Shown here one piece after another: positions 53,994-62,325 of a DNA stretch of 64,000 nucleotides. Position numbers and translations under genes: made by a program. Each line of letters begins with the position of its first letter. The first letter of the stretch is position 1. The stretch comes from Flavobacteriales bacterium (GTDB taxonomy: Bacteria > Bacteroidota > Bacteroidia > Flavobacteriales_D > Crocinitomicaceae): positions 28,320 through 92,319 of the forward strand of contig CANMTO010000006.1 of assembly GCA_947500755.1 (NCBI GenBank), written 5' to 3'. The notes beneath the pieces are model-generated. The model made no database searches. It saw only the letters and a program-made list of their open reading frames with translations, and was not told the origin of the DNA.

Positions 53994-55043
53994 ATGAAAT
54001 TATTCTATACCCTGTTATTGCTACTGTTTAGTTTGACATCAACGAAAATGCATGCGCAACTCGGTGGAAATTATGTATTTGGGTTTTTAAATTTACCCAC
54101 CGGTGCCAGAGCAGCCAGTTTAGGGGGATATGCCTCACCAACGGCAGACAAAACACTCGATTTTGCAATCTTCAATCCCTCTTTAGCCAATGAATCTATG
54201 CTCGGAAATTACTCGATTCAACAGGCTATACTGCCTTCAGGGATAACTTTCGGTACAGTATCCACTGCGATTTCTGTAAAAAAAGGAATTTTAGTTCCCT
54301 ACATTCGTCACGTGAGTTATGGTTCTTTTCAAGGCTATGATGCTACGGGAAATACTACGAATACGTTCAGTGCTTTTGATTTTCAAGCTGGAGCGAGCTA
54401 TGCGTATCCATTAAATCCCGTGTTTACCTTAGGCGTTAATACGGGAATCATTGGGTCGTATCTAGAAACATATTCCTCCTACGGGTTCGTCGGTAGTTTT
54501 GCCGTTCAATATCACCATAAGAATGAGTTAATTCATGCGAGCCTCTTAGCGCGAAATGTGGGGATTCAATTCAAGGGATATACGGGATTCGAAGATGCGC
54601 TTAATCCACTACCCTTGGAAATTCAAGGGAGTTTGAGCATTAAATTAAAGCATGCGCCACTGCGGTTCACCTTTATTGCACATCACTTAAATCAATGGAA
54701 AATCGGATATTACGACCCTTCTATTTTACCTAAAATTGACGGCCTAACCGGAGACACCATCCAACCACCCAACGTTGGTTTTTTCGAACAACTTGGCCGA
54801 CATTTAGCGGTCCAAGCGGAATTAGTTACCAAAGGAGTATTTCAACTGAGAATTGGCTTTGATTATCACCGCAGACAAGAATTAAAATTGGAGCAAAATC
54901 CTGGCTTAGCGGGCTTATCTTTCGGAATAGGACTCAATTTCCGGAAATTCAGGTTAGATTATGGCTTTATGGTATATTCTAAAGCGGGGATGAATAATTC
55001 CATTGGGCTAAGCACCAAACTAAGCGATTGGAAAAAACACTAA
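53994..55043 (+). CDS. porQ: Type IX secretion system protein PorQ
   Basis: Outer-membrane beta-barrel component of the T9SS attachment complex, which takes part in C-terminal signal handling of cargo. The 349 residues begin with a signal peptide ending in MHAQ. The family signature NYVFGFLNLPTGARAASLGGY (split: NYVFGFLNLPTGARAASLG, then GY) follows, with repeated beta-barrel strands through to the C-terminus. It is the secretion gene that gives function to the many T9SS cargo proteins in this window. Other Por genes (porU, porV, porZ) are not nearby. The stop overlaps the convergent neighbour by four bases. Confidence 0.92.
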   Translation: MKLFYTLLLLLFSLTSTKMHAQLGGNYVFGFLNLPTGARAASLGGYASPTADKTLDFAIFNPSLANESMLGNYSIQQAILPSGITFGTVSTAISVKKGILVPYIRHVSYGSFQGYDATGNTTNTFSAFDFQAGASYAYPLNPVFTLGVNTGIIGSYLETYSSYGFVGSFAVQYHHKNELIHASLLARNVGIQFKGYTGFEDALNPLPLEIQGSLSIKLKHAPLRFTFIAHHLNQWKIGYYDPSILPKIDGLTGDTIQPPNVGFFEQLGRHLAVQAELVTKGVFQLRIGFDYHRRQELKLEQNPGLAGLSFGIGLNFRKFRLDYGFMVYSKAGMNNSIGLSTKLSDWKKH

Positions 55044-55591
55044 GCGGCAAGAACCCTCAATAGGGTTTCAGCGTTACAAGTGCTTAAGCTGACTACTGCG
55101 CTATCCAAGGAACTCGTGAGTTGATTCTCTGAAAATTGTAATGAGTGGTGTTCCTTTACTGTAAATAGTAAATTATCAGTGGCCTCATGTCCGTTCAAGA
55201 AAAACAGGGTGGCCCCAATCATCGCAAGATATTTCGGTGTTGCATCAAGTACCCCAAGGGAAGCATCCTGTTGAACCGTCACCTGAGACATAAGCATACC
55301 TATGCGGTGTTGAAAGGCAATTTGATCTGACGATGGAATGTGTTGAAGCGCGGGAATGATTCGTTTTAATTCAAATAAGTCGTTAGAATTGAGCGCAATT
55401 CTCGATGGTTTACCGAGTTTACCCAGGCGATGTAACCAGATCCTTAACACAACTACGAGGGATACAGTAACAGCAAAACCAATAAATTTTGCTAACGCTA
55501 ACCAATCAAAACTAATGCATATAGGAATAGCAATTAAGGCTACAAAAAAGAAAACAAGCCATGGAAGTAACCCAAGAGACTTCGAGTTCAT
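55040..55591 (-). CDS. Membrane protein with two N-terminal helices, weakly MtfA-like
   Basis: A 183-residue protein with two predicted transmembrane helices (about 9-27 and 31-50). The soluble part (about 65-180) contains LKRIIPALQHIPSSDQIAFQ and TPKYLAMIGATLFFLNG, which loosely recall the N-terminal part of MtfA/M90-type proteins; however, there is no HExxH site, so it cannot be an active peptidase. The resemblance is weak and I place little weight on it. It converges on porQ and follows the 68-residue gene directly. Confidence 0.6.
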   Translation of the reverse strand: MNSKSLGLLPWLVFFFVALIAIPICISFDWLALAKFIGFAVTVSLVVVLRIWLHRLGKLGKPSRIALNSNDLFELKRIIPALQHIPSSDQIAFQHRIGMLMSQVTVQQDASLGVLDATPKYLAMIGATLFFLNGHEATDNLLFTVKEHHSLQFSENQLTSSLDSAVVSLSTCNAETLLRVLAA

Positions 55592-55798
55592 TTAACTTTT
55601 TGAATCTTCAGCGATCCATTTATCGTTAAACATTTCACCACGCATAATCACGGTTTTCGTTCGCGCATATTCTTCCGCGGCCATTAGCATTTGCTCTCTG
55701 GTGTCTCTTCTAATTAATATAGAACTTGATCCAGGCACTTTTAATTCAATATAAAAGCCGTTCTTTAAGCGTGCCGGACGTGTTGGTGGTCTACCCAT
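55592..55798 (-). CDS. Small basic conserved protein
   Basis: A 68-residue cytosolic protein opening with MGRPPTRPARLKNGFYIEL and containing GSSSILIRRDTREQML. It is basic at the N-terminus and has no signal peptide or cysteines. I recognise no family with certainty. The start codon of the membrane protein gene lies immediately next to its stop codon, so both are probably co-transcribed. Its position is divergent from the ABC-F gene. Confidence 0.6.
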   Translation of the reverse strand: MGRPPTRPARLKNGFYIELKVPGSSSILIRRDTREQMLMAAEEYARTKTVIMRGEMFNDKWIAEDSKS

Positions 55799-55914
55799 GG
55801 TAAAATTCGAATTTTATACAAAATAAACATTATTTCTCGGATTTGGTTCGCTTTTGTGAAATTTTAAGAAAGACAAAGGCAAATAAATTCTTGTGAACTC
55901 TGCAAACATTGGTG

Positions 55915-55922
55915 TATTTTTG
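55915..55922 (+). promoter_or_regulatory. -7 box (TATTTTTG) abutting the ABC-F gene
   Basis: TATTTTTG ends three bases before the ATG at 55926. A start 11 codons upstream (55893) would lie outside this transcript. Confidence 0.5.
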
Positions 55923-55925
55923 CGC

Positions 55926-57800
55926 ATGATTTCACTCGAAAAACTTGGTTATTTTCTTCCGCAAGGGTTCCTTTTCTCTGATGTTAGCCTGCAAATTAAT
56001 CGCGGAGATAAAATTGGATTAGTAGGGAAAAATGGAGCCGGGAAATCCACCATGCTTCGCTTATTAACCGGACAAACACAACCCTCGGAGGGTAGGATTC
56101 ACCTACCAAAAGAGATGAAAATCGGGATGCTATCCCAGGACATAAAAATAAACACCTCCAAATCGGTGTTTGAGTATTTAGTTACTTCTAACCTTGTTCT
56201 TACACAACTGAATGAGAAAATCGAACAAATCAACGAAGCCTTAACCACGCGAACAGACTACGAATCCGATTCTTATTTAGCCTTACTCGATGAATTGTCG
56301 GACTGCAACCAATCCTTTCAAATACACGATGGGTATAATTGGGAAGAAAAAATCATGGCTATATTGGAGGGCCTCGGATTTGATAAAGAAGAAGTTCACC
56401 GTCCCTTGGATACCTTCTCAGGGGGTTGGAAAATGCGTGCAGAACTCGCGCGGATCCTAGTGAATGAACCTGATGCACTGTTGTTGGATGAACCAACAAA
56501 TCACCTAGATATTCTCTCTATTGCATGGTTGGAACAATATCTTCAGCGCTTTACCGGAGCAGTAATCCTAATTTCCCACGACCGTTTATTCTTGGATAAT
56601 GTTACGAAACGAACGTTGGACATTAGCATGGGAAGGGTATTGGATTTTCCATTTGGATTCTCAAAATATAAGGAACGTCGCGAAGAAGATACGGAGCGCC
56701 TGGAGCAAGCCAAGAAGCAACAAGATAAAGACATCAAGCAAACCGAAATGTTGATTGAAAAATTCCGCGCGAAGCAATCTAAAGCGTCCTTTGCTCAATC
56801 CTTAATAAAAAAACTAGACCGGACAGAACGCATTGAAATTGAACGCGATAATTACGGGGGAATGCGGGTGCGCTTTCCACTCAGCGTACAACCCGGAAAA
56901 TGGGTGCTCAACATGGAAGGTGTTGGTAAAACCTACGAAAAAAATCTGTTCCATTCGGTATCTATTTCCGTTGGACGTGGTGAGAAAATTGCACTGTTAG
57001 GACCAAACGGTGTGGGTAAATCTACACTACTAAAAATCATGATGAATCAAATCACCTATGATGGAACTATGGAATACGGACACAATGTTGGAATTGGGTA
57101 TTTCGCTCAGGACCAAGCGGAACAATTGGACCCCAGCTTAACGATATTTGAAACGGTAGATCATGTGGCGAAAGGAGAAATTCGTCAACAAATCCGAAGC
57201 CTACTTGGAACCTTCCTATTCAGTGGCGAGGACACCCAAAAGAAAGTCGGTGTGCTCTCCGGAGGGGAACGAACAAGGCTCGCGTTGTGTCAGATGCTAT
57301 TAAGTCCTTCTAACTTTTTAATCCTGGATGAGCCGACAAATCACCTGGATATTCCATCAAAGGAGATATTAAAGAATGCCTTATTAAATTACGAAGGAAC
57401 CTTCTTAATTGTATCTCACGACCGGGAGTTTTTAGCCGGATTAACCAACCGGATATGGGATATTGAGGAACGGCAATTAAAAATTCATCACTTTAAATTA
57501 GATGAATACTTGAAATACAAGGCACCAAAAGAAGCTAAATCCTTAGAAAAAAAGGTTGTTGAAGTGGAAAAAATTCAAGAGGCACCAAAGGCAGAGCGTA
57601 TTGATCGTGAACTACAAAAAAAGATTCAAAAAGTAGAGCGAAACATTGAAGAAACAGAAAGTAAAATTGCAACCCTTGAAGCCCAATTAGCAGACATCAC
57701 CTACAACGACCCATCCTACCATGCCTTGTTAAATGAATATAACACGCTTAAAGCTAATCTTGACGGATTAATGGAAGCGTGGGGAGAATTGGCCGAATAG
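55926..57800 (+). CDS. ABC-F family ATPase
   Basis: A 624-residue cytosolic protein with two ABC ATPase domains and no transmembrane domain. The first has GLVGKNGAGKSTMLR (Walker A) and LDEPTNHLDI (Walker B); the second has LLGPNGVGKSTLLK and LDEPTNHLDI, with the signature motifs FSGGWKMR and LSGGERTR. The linker between the two domains carries KFRAKQSKASFAQSL, matching the ABC-F P-site interaction motif, and the last 90 residues form a coiled coil (DRELQKKIQKVERNIEETES). ABC-F proteins bind the ribosome E site and modulate translation. The ATG at 55926 is chosen because of the promoter box three bases upstream. Confidence 0.94.
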   Translation: MISLEKLGYFLPQGFLFSDVSLQINRGDKIGLVGKNGAGKSTMLRLLTGQTQPSEGRIHLPKEMKIGMLSQDIKINTSKSVFEYLVTSNLVLTQLNEKIEQINEALTTRTDYESDSYLALLDELSDCNQSFQIHDGYNWEEKIMAILEGLGFDKEEVHRPLDTFSGGWKMRAELARILVNEPDALLLDEPTNHLDILSIAWLEQYLQRFTGAVILISHDRLFLDNVTKRTLDISMGRVLDFPFGFSKYKERREEDTERLEQAKKQQDKDIKQTEMLIEKFRAKQSKASFAQSLIKKLDRTERIEIERDNYGGMRVRFPLSVQPGKWVLNMEGVGKTYEKNLFHSVSISVGRGEKIALLGPNGVGKSTLLKIMMNQITYDGTMEYGHNVGIGYFAQDQAEQLDPSLTIFETVDHVAKGEIRQQIRSLLGTFLFSGEDTQKKVGVLSGGERTRLALCQMLLSPSNFLILDEPTNHLDIPSKEILKNALLNYEGTFLIVSHDREFLAGLTNRIWDIEERQLKIHHFKLDEYLKYKAPKEAKSLEKKVVEVEKIQEAPKAERIDRELQKKIQKVERNIEETESKIATLEAQLADITYNDPSYHALLNEYNTLKANLDGLMEAWGELAE

Positions 57801-57837
57801 GGAGATGGTTGATTTCATCTCATCTACTTTTTTACCG

Positions 57838-57888
57838 CACCCTTCGATACGCCTCCGCCTCACTACGGCGGACTAGCTCAGGGTACGT
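57838..57888. repeat. Dispersed inverted repeat (CCCTTCGATAC type)
   Basis: The segment begins ACCCTTCGATACGCC and ends with CTCAGGGTACG, with an inner CCGCC / GGCGG inverted pair (57855-57871). It resembles the CCCTTCGAC...CTCAGGG family of intergenic repeats common in Bacteroidota. The rest of the 212-base gap (57801-58012) shows no convincing gene. Confidence 0.6.
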
Positions 57889-58012
57889 CTAAAGGCAAGG
57901 AGGAAACAAGAAATTATTTTACTGAAGAAATTAATAAAATTGCTACATCACCGGTGCAATTATTTGCGATTACAAGGGAATTTGAAAAATTTCAGTTTCA
58001 ATGTACGAATCC

Positions 58013-58555
58013 CTATTCCTTCATGTCAATGAATTTTATCACCTTTTTCCCATGGCGGTGATGAATGGCATATGCGGTTAAATCAAAAGCGAATAGAAAG
58101 GACCCTTGAAGGATTAATCCATTTCCAAAACCGTTTAATTGGTCAGCTTTGGCTTGATTGTTAAGCGCCATACTGCGCAATAAAAACCCAGCAGTCATAT
58201 AAACGACATCCAAACCGGTATTAAATAAAAAGATCCTCTCCGTTTGCTGCTGTTCAGAAAGGGTTTTCGATAAACTAAGTACCGCCTTTGTATTACGAGC
58301 CCGCAAATAACCGGGGATTGCTAGCCCTAAATTCACAGTATTCCACATGACATTCATTTGATGAAAAGCTTTGAGTTCGGGTTGCTGAGCGGTGACCCAC
58401 CCAATCGTTCCTGCGGTAATATTTGCTCCCGCCCAAGTACCTAAACCTAGCATTAATCCTTGATCCCGTTTCAAGCGCGCTTGATTAAACGCAGTTAGGT
58501 CTTGCGCTTGTGTAACTAAAAAGGTAAAAAACAATGGAAAGAAGATCAGTTTCAT
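58013..58555 (-). CDS. DUF6992-like exported protein
   Basis: A 180-residue protein with a short signal peptide (MKLIFFPLFFTFLVTQAQ). The remaining part has several hydrophobic helices (about 32-52, 68-85, 115-135, 150-165) and matches the general layout of DUF6992: QARLKRDQGLMLGLGTWAGANI near the start and MNVMWNTVNLGLAIPGYLRA in the middle. The hydrophobic helices suggest an inner-membrane protein rather than a soluble one. The function is unknown. Confidence 0.7.
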   Translation of the reverse strand: MKLIFFPLFFTFLVTQAQDLTAFNQARLKRDQGLMLGLGTWAGANITAGTIGWVTAQQPELKAFHQMNVMWNTVNLGLAIPGYLRARNTKAVLSLSKTLSEQQQTERIFLFNTGLDVVYMTAGFLLRSMALNNQAKADQLNGFGNGLILQGSFLFAFDLTAYAIHHRHGKKVIKFIDMKE

Positions 58556-58636
58556 GGAGTTTAAACAAGGAATAACCCATTTAGTTTGAAGAAAAAGCAG
58601 TAATTACAACTGATTCCTTAGGAATAAAACATGAGA

Positions 58637-58909
58637 TCAGGAGTATCTTCTTGCTTTTCGGCGCTTATCGTGCCGCATGCGACGGTTGTCTTTTTTCATG
58701 GCTTTTCGCATGGGTTTTGACTGATTTTTCAGGTGTATTTTGTAGGATTTTTCTATCATTCGTTTTCTGCGTTTTTCCTCTTTGTGGTGTTTTTTCCATT
58801 GAATCGCCCGTAGTTTTTCAAACGATCCCTTTGGCCCAGCTTTACATGCTACCAAAATAATCAAGCAGACCAAGACTAATTGTCGCCACGTGAAGTTAAT
58901 TAATCGCAT
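58637..58909 (-). CDS. Very basic short lipoprotein-like protein
   Basis: A 90-residue protein with a hydrophobic N-terminus (INFTWRQLVLVCLIILVAC) whose Cys22 could be lipidated. The rest is extremely basic: KWKKHHKEEKRRKRMIEK-type runs and a C-terminal end in DKRRKARRYS. The ATG at 58909 is chosen over one nine codons upstream because it leaves the divergent gene's promoter free. Such K/R-rich lipoproteins of unknown function are frequent in Bacteroidota. No family is assigned. Confidence 0.55.
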   Translation of the reverse strand: MRLINFTWRQLVLVCLIILVACKAGPKGSFEKLRAIQWKKHHKEEKRRKRMIEKSYKIHLKNQSKPMRKAMKKDNRRMRHDKRRKARRYS

Positions 58910-58915
58910 TATTAC

Positions 58916-58923
58916 TACCTTTG
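58916..58923 (+). promoter_or_regulatory. -7 box (TACCTTTG) abutting the Rieske-like lipoprotein gene
   Basis: TACCTTTG ends four bases before the ATG at 58928. Confidence 0.45.
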
Positions 58924-58927
58924 AACT

Positions 58928-59353
58928 ATGTTTCAACGTGGGTTTTTTATTTTAGTTACCTTACTATCAGTGCTTTCCTGTGGGAAAAACAATCAGAATC
59001 CAGTACCCAACGTACCGGTAGATGTTACCATTGACCTTGGTTTTCCGAGTTACAGCGCGCTTCAAGGGGTAAGTGGGTACACCTATGTGAATGGCGGATC
59101 ACGAGGAATTATCGTTTACCGTAAATCCTTGAATGAATTTGTAGCCTTCGATCGACATTCGCCCGCAGATGTTGAAGGCACATGTATAGAACCACTCTAT
59201 CCTGACGCAAACAACTTTTTAGAATTAATTGATTCGTGCAATAACGCCCGTTTTTCATTGTACGATGGTTCACCCATTAGTAATTCACAATATGGATTGA
59301 GGCAATACGCTACACAATTTAACGGATCAAACATCCTTCGCATTTTTAACTGA
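58928..59353 (+). CDS. Rieske-like lipoprotein (cluster ligands apparently lost)
   Basis: A 141-residue lipoprotein (signal peptide ending VLSCG, lipidated Cys18). The arrangement GIIVYRKSLNEFVAFDRHSP, then DSCNNARFSLYDGSPISN and a late LRQYATQFNGSNILRI, is that of Bacteroidota Rieske-domain lipoproteins. The canonical CxH (after DR) and CxxH cluster ligands are not present: DRTCP..H becomes DRHSP and the second site is reduced to a lone Cys with FSLYDG retained. It therefore seems to keep the fold without a [2Fe-2S] cluster. It precedes a ferredoxin gene by one base. Confidence 0.7.
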   Translation: MFQRGFFILVTLLSVLSCGKNNQNPVPNVPVDVTIDLGFPSYSALQGVSGYTYVNGGSRGIIVYRKSLNEFVAFDRHSPADVEGTCIEPLYPDANNFLELIDSCNNARFSLYDGSPISNSQYGLRQYATQFNGSNILRIFN

Positions 59354-59354
59354 T

Positions 59355-59681
59355 ATGAACGAAATTAAGGTAACCATCATCGACCGAGAAGGCCAAACCC
59401 ATGAATTAGTAGGTCCCACCGACATGAACATGAACATCATGGAATTGTGCAAAGCCTATGAATTACCCGTGTTAGGGGAATGTGGCGGAATGGCTATGTG
59501 TGCCACCTGTCAAGTTTATTTGGAATCTGAAACCGACTTACCGGAACAAAGCGATTCGGAATTAGACATGCTGGACCAAGCATTCTATGTAAAGTCAAAT
59601 AGCCGCTTGGGTTGTCAAATTCACTTGGACAATTCGATAGACGGAATCGTGTTGCGCTTAGCCCCAGAGTCCGAAAATTAA
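59355..59681 (+). CDS. [2Fe-2S] ferredoxin
   Basis: A 108-residue electron carrier of the adrenodoxin/bacterial type. The cluster ligands are Cys43, Cys49, Cys52 (GECGGMAMCATCQ) and Cys87 (LGCQIH), the C-x5-C-x2-C...C pattern. It probably serves a cytosolic monooxygenase or iron-sulfur assembly, but no partner enzyme is adjacent. It follows the Rieske-like gene by one base, and its stop overlaps the convergent nadE stop by four bases. Confidence 0.9.
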   Translation: MNEIKVTIIDREGQTHELVGPTDMNMNIMELCKAYELPVLGECGGMAMCATCQVYLESETDLPEQSDSELDMLDQAFYVKSNSRLGCQIHLDNSIDGIVLRLAPESEN

Positions 59682-60448
59682 AACCTTAGCGCTTCGGGAA
59701 TAATACATACCGGTATCGGTTGCATTTTATGTTGATTGGCCTCATTAAACCGTCGATATATAGCCAAGACTTCTCGTTGACGTTCACTTAAATCCGTTTC
59801 ATTTCCTTTATATTCCATGGCCCATTCAAGCTCGGGATAGGACGCTCCCAATTGATCCTCATCCGTTCTATCCGAACCCCACAACCCATCTGTTGGTTTG
59901 GCATTCGTGATTTCTTCAGACACGTCTAAATGCTTTGCTAAGGCCCATACTTCAGATTTTGTTAAATCGGCAATTGGACTTACATCTACTCCCCCATCGC
60001 CATACTTGGTGTAAAACCCCACTCCGAAATCTTCTACTTTATTTCCGGTACCAGCCACTAAACAGGCATTTGCTTGTCCGATGGCGTACATGGTGGTCAT
60101 TCGTAATCTGGAACGCGTATTAGCCATACTCAATTCATGATTGGAAACCTGCATTGGTAGCGTTGAACGGAAGGATTCAAAACTATCGGTTAAATCAACT
60201 TCTAAGGAAGAAACATTGGTGAACGTTGCGGTAAGCCAAGCGATGTGTTGATGGGCACGTTTCAATTGATCGGGCTGCTGATGAATCGGCATGCTGACCA
60301 ACAGTGTTTTTAATCCGGTTTTCGCACATAAGATGGAGCATAAGGCGGAATCAACACCCCCAGAAATACCAATCACATAGCCTTCTTGTTTGGCATTTTT
60401 ACAATACGCAGCTAACCAGTCACTAATATAGTCACTCAGTTGATCCAC
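59678..60448 (-). CDS. nadE: NH3-dependent NAD synthetase
   Basis: Final step of NAD synthesis: amidation of nicotinic acid adenine dinucleotide using ATP and ammonia. The 256 residues have the PP-loop SGGVDS at 29-34. Typical later motifs are GTGNKVEDFGVGFYTKYGDGGVD (split: GTGNKVED, GFYTKYGDGGVD) and PTDGLWGSDRTDEDQLG. There is no glutaminase domain, so it uses free ammonia. In Flavobacteriia nadE is a neighbour of gldB/gldC, as it is here. It is co-directional with the beta-barrel gene, two bases upstream. Confidence 0.94.
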   Translation of the reverse strand: MDQLSDYISDWLAAYCKNAKQEGYVIGISGGVDSALCSILCAKTGLKTLLVSMPIHQQPDQLKRAHQHIAWLTATFTNVSSLEVDLTDSFESFRSTLPMQVSNHELSMANTRSRLRMTTMYAIGQANACLVAGTGNKVEDFGVGFYTKYGDGGVDVSPIADLTKSEVWALAKHLDVSEEITNAKPTDGLWGSDRTDEDQLGASYPELEWAMEYKGNETDLSERQREVLAIYRRFNEANQHKMQPIPVCIIPEALRF

Positions 60449-60450
60449 CC

Positions 60451-61251
60451 TTAGAACAACAAAGAAACCTTTAAAATCAACTGATTTTGTCGGGCTTTTT
60501 GGTAGAAATAAGTTCCTGAAGCATCGGAAAAGGTGTAATTATCTTCGATGGCACGGAAATGTAGGGGCGTTAAGCCATAAAAGAAACCGAGTTCGGGAAC
60601 TAATGAGGTAGATCCGACAAAATTCCATTCTGCACCTGCTGAAAAGCCAACCGAACCTTTGTAGAAAAATTGATCCCCAAATGATTTTAAATTCGCATTT
60701 TCTTTCGCTGTAAAGGTGGTGGCGCCATTTCCATCAACCCCTAGGTCAAACCCACGGTCGTTGATTCGCTGCGAAACCATAAAGGAATTTCTAATTCCAA
60801 ACTTGGCGAAAATCTTCCAATCGCCAATAGGGTCCATCCGAAACAACATCATTAAAGGAATGGCTACTCCAACGGTGCTATATTGACGATCCGTTAATAA
60901 ATAAGACGTCCCTCCTTGCTCATCTTGATGCAAGATGTTTGATCCGGCATATCGATAAAAAACTGAATCTGCGGCCTCATAATTCAACTTAGTAAATTCA
61001 AACTCAAAACCTGTAGATATCCCTAAATTTGGTGCATTCTTAAAACTGGTATTGAAAATCATACCAACAGACAAGTCATTGTTGAACGGTGCCTTTGTAA
61101 AATATGAATCGGTAGGCTTTACCATATTAATTCCAAAATTCCCGGTCATCCCTGCTTGTATTCGGCGAGGAGCTGAATCTTGAGCTCGTATAGAATAGGA
61201 AAACAAGCTTAACATCAAGCTTAATAAACAAAAAGAAGCGACTTTTTTCAT
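60451..61251 (-). CDS. Outer-membrane beta-barrel protein (PorT-like fold)
   Basis: A 266-residue exported protein (signal peptide ending SIRAQ). The mature part is an array of amphipathic beta strands with G/N/D turns, ending in the aromatic strand LILKVSLLF expected for an outer-membrane barrel. Motifs such as NLGISTGFEFEFTKLNYEA and AIPLMMLFRM fit the PorT-type family of Bacteroidota OMPs. It may be involved in secretion or simply a general barrel; the T9SS link is uncertain. It is co-transcribed with nadE and divergent from gldB. Confidence 0.75.
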   Translation of the reverse strand: MKKVASFCLLSLMLSLFSYSIRAQDSAPRRIQAGMTGNFGINMVKPTDSYFTKAPFNNDLSVGMIFNTSFKNAPNLGISTGFEFEFTKLNYEAADSVFYRYAGSNILHQDEQGGTSYLLTDRQYSTVGVAIPLMMLFRMDPIGDWKIFAKFGIRNSFMVSQRINDRGFDLGVDGNGATTFTAKENANLKSFGDQFFYKGSVGFSAGAEWNFVGSTSLVPELGFFYGLTPLHFRAIEDNYTFSDASGTYFYQKARQNQLILKVSLLF

Positions 61252-61268
61252 AAGGTTTTATAATATAG

Positions 61269-61276
61269 TATTTTTG
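61269..61276 (+). promoter_or_regulatory. -7 box (TATTTTTG) upstream of gldB
   Basis: TATTTTTG lies 25 bases before the ATG at 61302, followed by an A-rich leader; it would drive gldB, gldC and the DUF2797 gene. Confidence 0.45.
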
Positions 61277-61301
61277 ACAAAATTAAAAATAATACAATTC
61301 C

Positions 61302-62324
61302 ATGGGTTTCATTAGAAATTCCTTTCTTTTATTTTCATTGAGCCTGATTCTTTCGGCATGCAACAGCAATCCGTATGACGTCGATGTAAGCGATATCAAA
61401 CTACCCCTTACGTTTCATCACAGTGATTCGATGCTTGCTACCTCCAATCCAAACGTGCAACTTACCCATCGAAACGAACTTGGGCAAATCGACAAAGACA
61501 TTAGCGGCTATTTATTTGGATACTGCTATGGCATCCGCATCAACCCAGATACTAGCTTTCTCAATGGAATGAGAAGATACAACAACAACCCGTTTGTTGT
61601 GCGCTTAGAATTACGAATCAATCAGCAATTTGCAAAAAAAATACCCCTGTATCGCTACTCATTAACTGATGCCTTTAAACGCATGAAATATCACTTTAAA
61701 GACGCACCCCTGCCGCAACATATCTTTTGGATTAACTCAGGTTTTACTAGTTCTGTTTTTTGTTCAGAAAAATCCATTGCCCTGGGCTTAGAACGGTATT
61801 TAGGTGAAAAAACCGATGTAATTAAAGAATTACCGAATGATCGGTTCTTTTCATGGATCAAAGAAGGCATGGCTCCCCAATTTATGGAACGCGACGCAGT
61901 AATTGGTTGGTTAAGCACCCATTACATGGAAGAAACCAAAGAAAACTATGCCACAGAGATGATTCGTTGGGGTAAACTCTTATTCATTACTTCCGCTTGC
62001 CTTCCCCAAGAAAAAGAATCAATAATCCTGCGCTATACACCAAAAGATTACGACTGGGCATTGGCCAGCGAAGGGGCCCTGTGGAAATATATTGTAGATG
62101 AACAGTTGCTTTACAATACCGGAGAAGACGCCAAGCAAAGCCTACTGCATGAAGGACCATTTACCCGTGGGTTACCCCAGGAAAGCCCGGATCGAATGGG
62201 ACAGTTTATAGGATACCGCATGGTAAAACAATACATGGAACAAAACACCCTTAGCCTAGTGCAATTACAAAATACGCCCTACCTTACAATCCTTCAGGGT
62301 TATGAGGCACCTGAAAAAAAATAA
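61302..62324 (+). CDS. gldB: Gliding motility lipoprotein GldB
   Basis: Inner-membrane lipoprotein associated with Bacteroidota gliding motility. The 340 residues start with a lipoprotein signal (LSLILSAC). Motifs matching GldB are SWIKEGMAPQFMERDAVIG near residue 188 and GRGLPQESPDRMGQFIGYRM-like sequence (here RGLPQESPDRMGQFIGYRM) near 297. Its exact role is not known. The order nadE (divergent), gldB, gldC is that seen in flavobacteria, which supports the call. gldC follows by one base. Confidence 0.9.
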   Translation: MGFIRNSFLLFSLSLILSACNSNPYDVDVSDIKLPLTFHHSDSMLATSNPNVQLTHRNELGQIDKDISGYLFGYCYGIRINPDTSFLNGMRRYNNNPFVVRLELRINQQFAKKIPLYRYSLTDAFKRMKYHFKDAPLPQHIFWINSGFTSSVFCSEKSIALGLERYLGEKTDVIKELPNDRFFSWIKEGMAPQFMERDAVIGWLSTHYMEETKENYATEMIRWGKLLFITSACLPQEKESIILRYTPKDYDWALASEGALWKYIVDEQLLYNTGEDAKQSLLHEGPFTRGLPQESPDRMGQFIGYRMVKQYMEQNTLSLVQLQNTPYLTILQGYEAPEKK

Positions 62325-62325
62325 C

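Noticed and set aside
57891..58060. Open plus-strand frame between the ABC-F gene and the DUF6992-like gene
   Set aside because: It has no start codon, it overlaps the coding part of the minus-strand gene, and no family is recognisable; it could be a remnant but cannot be supported.
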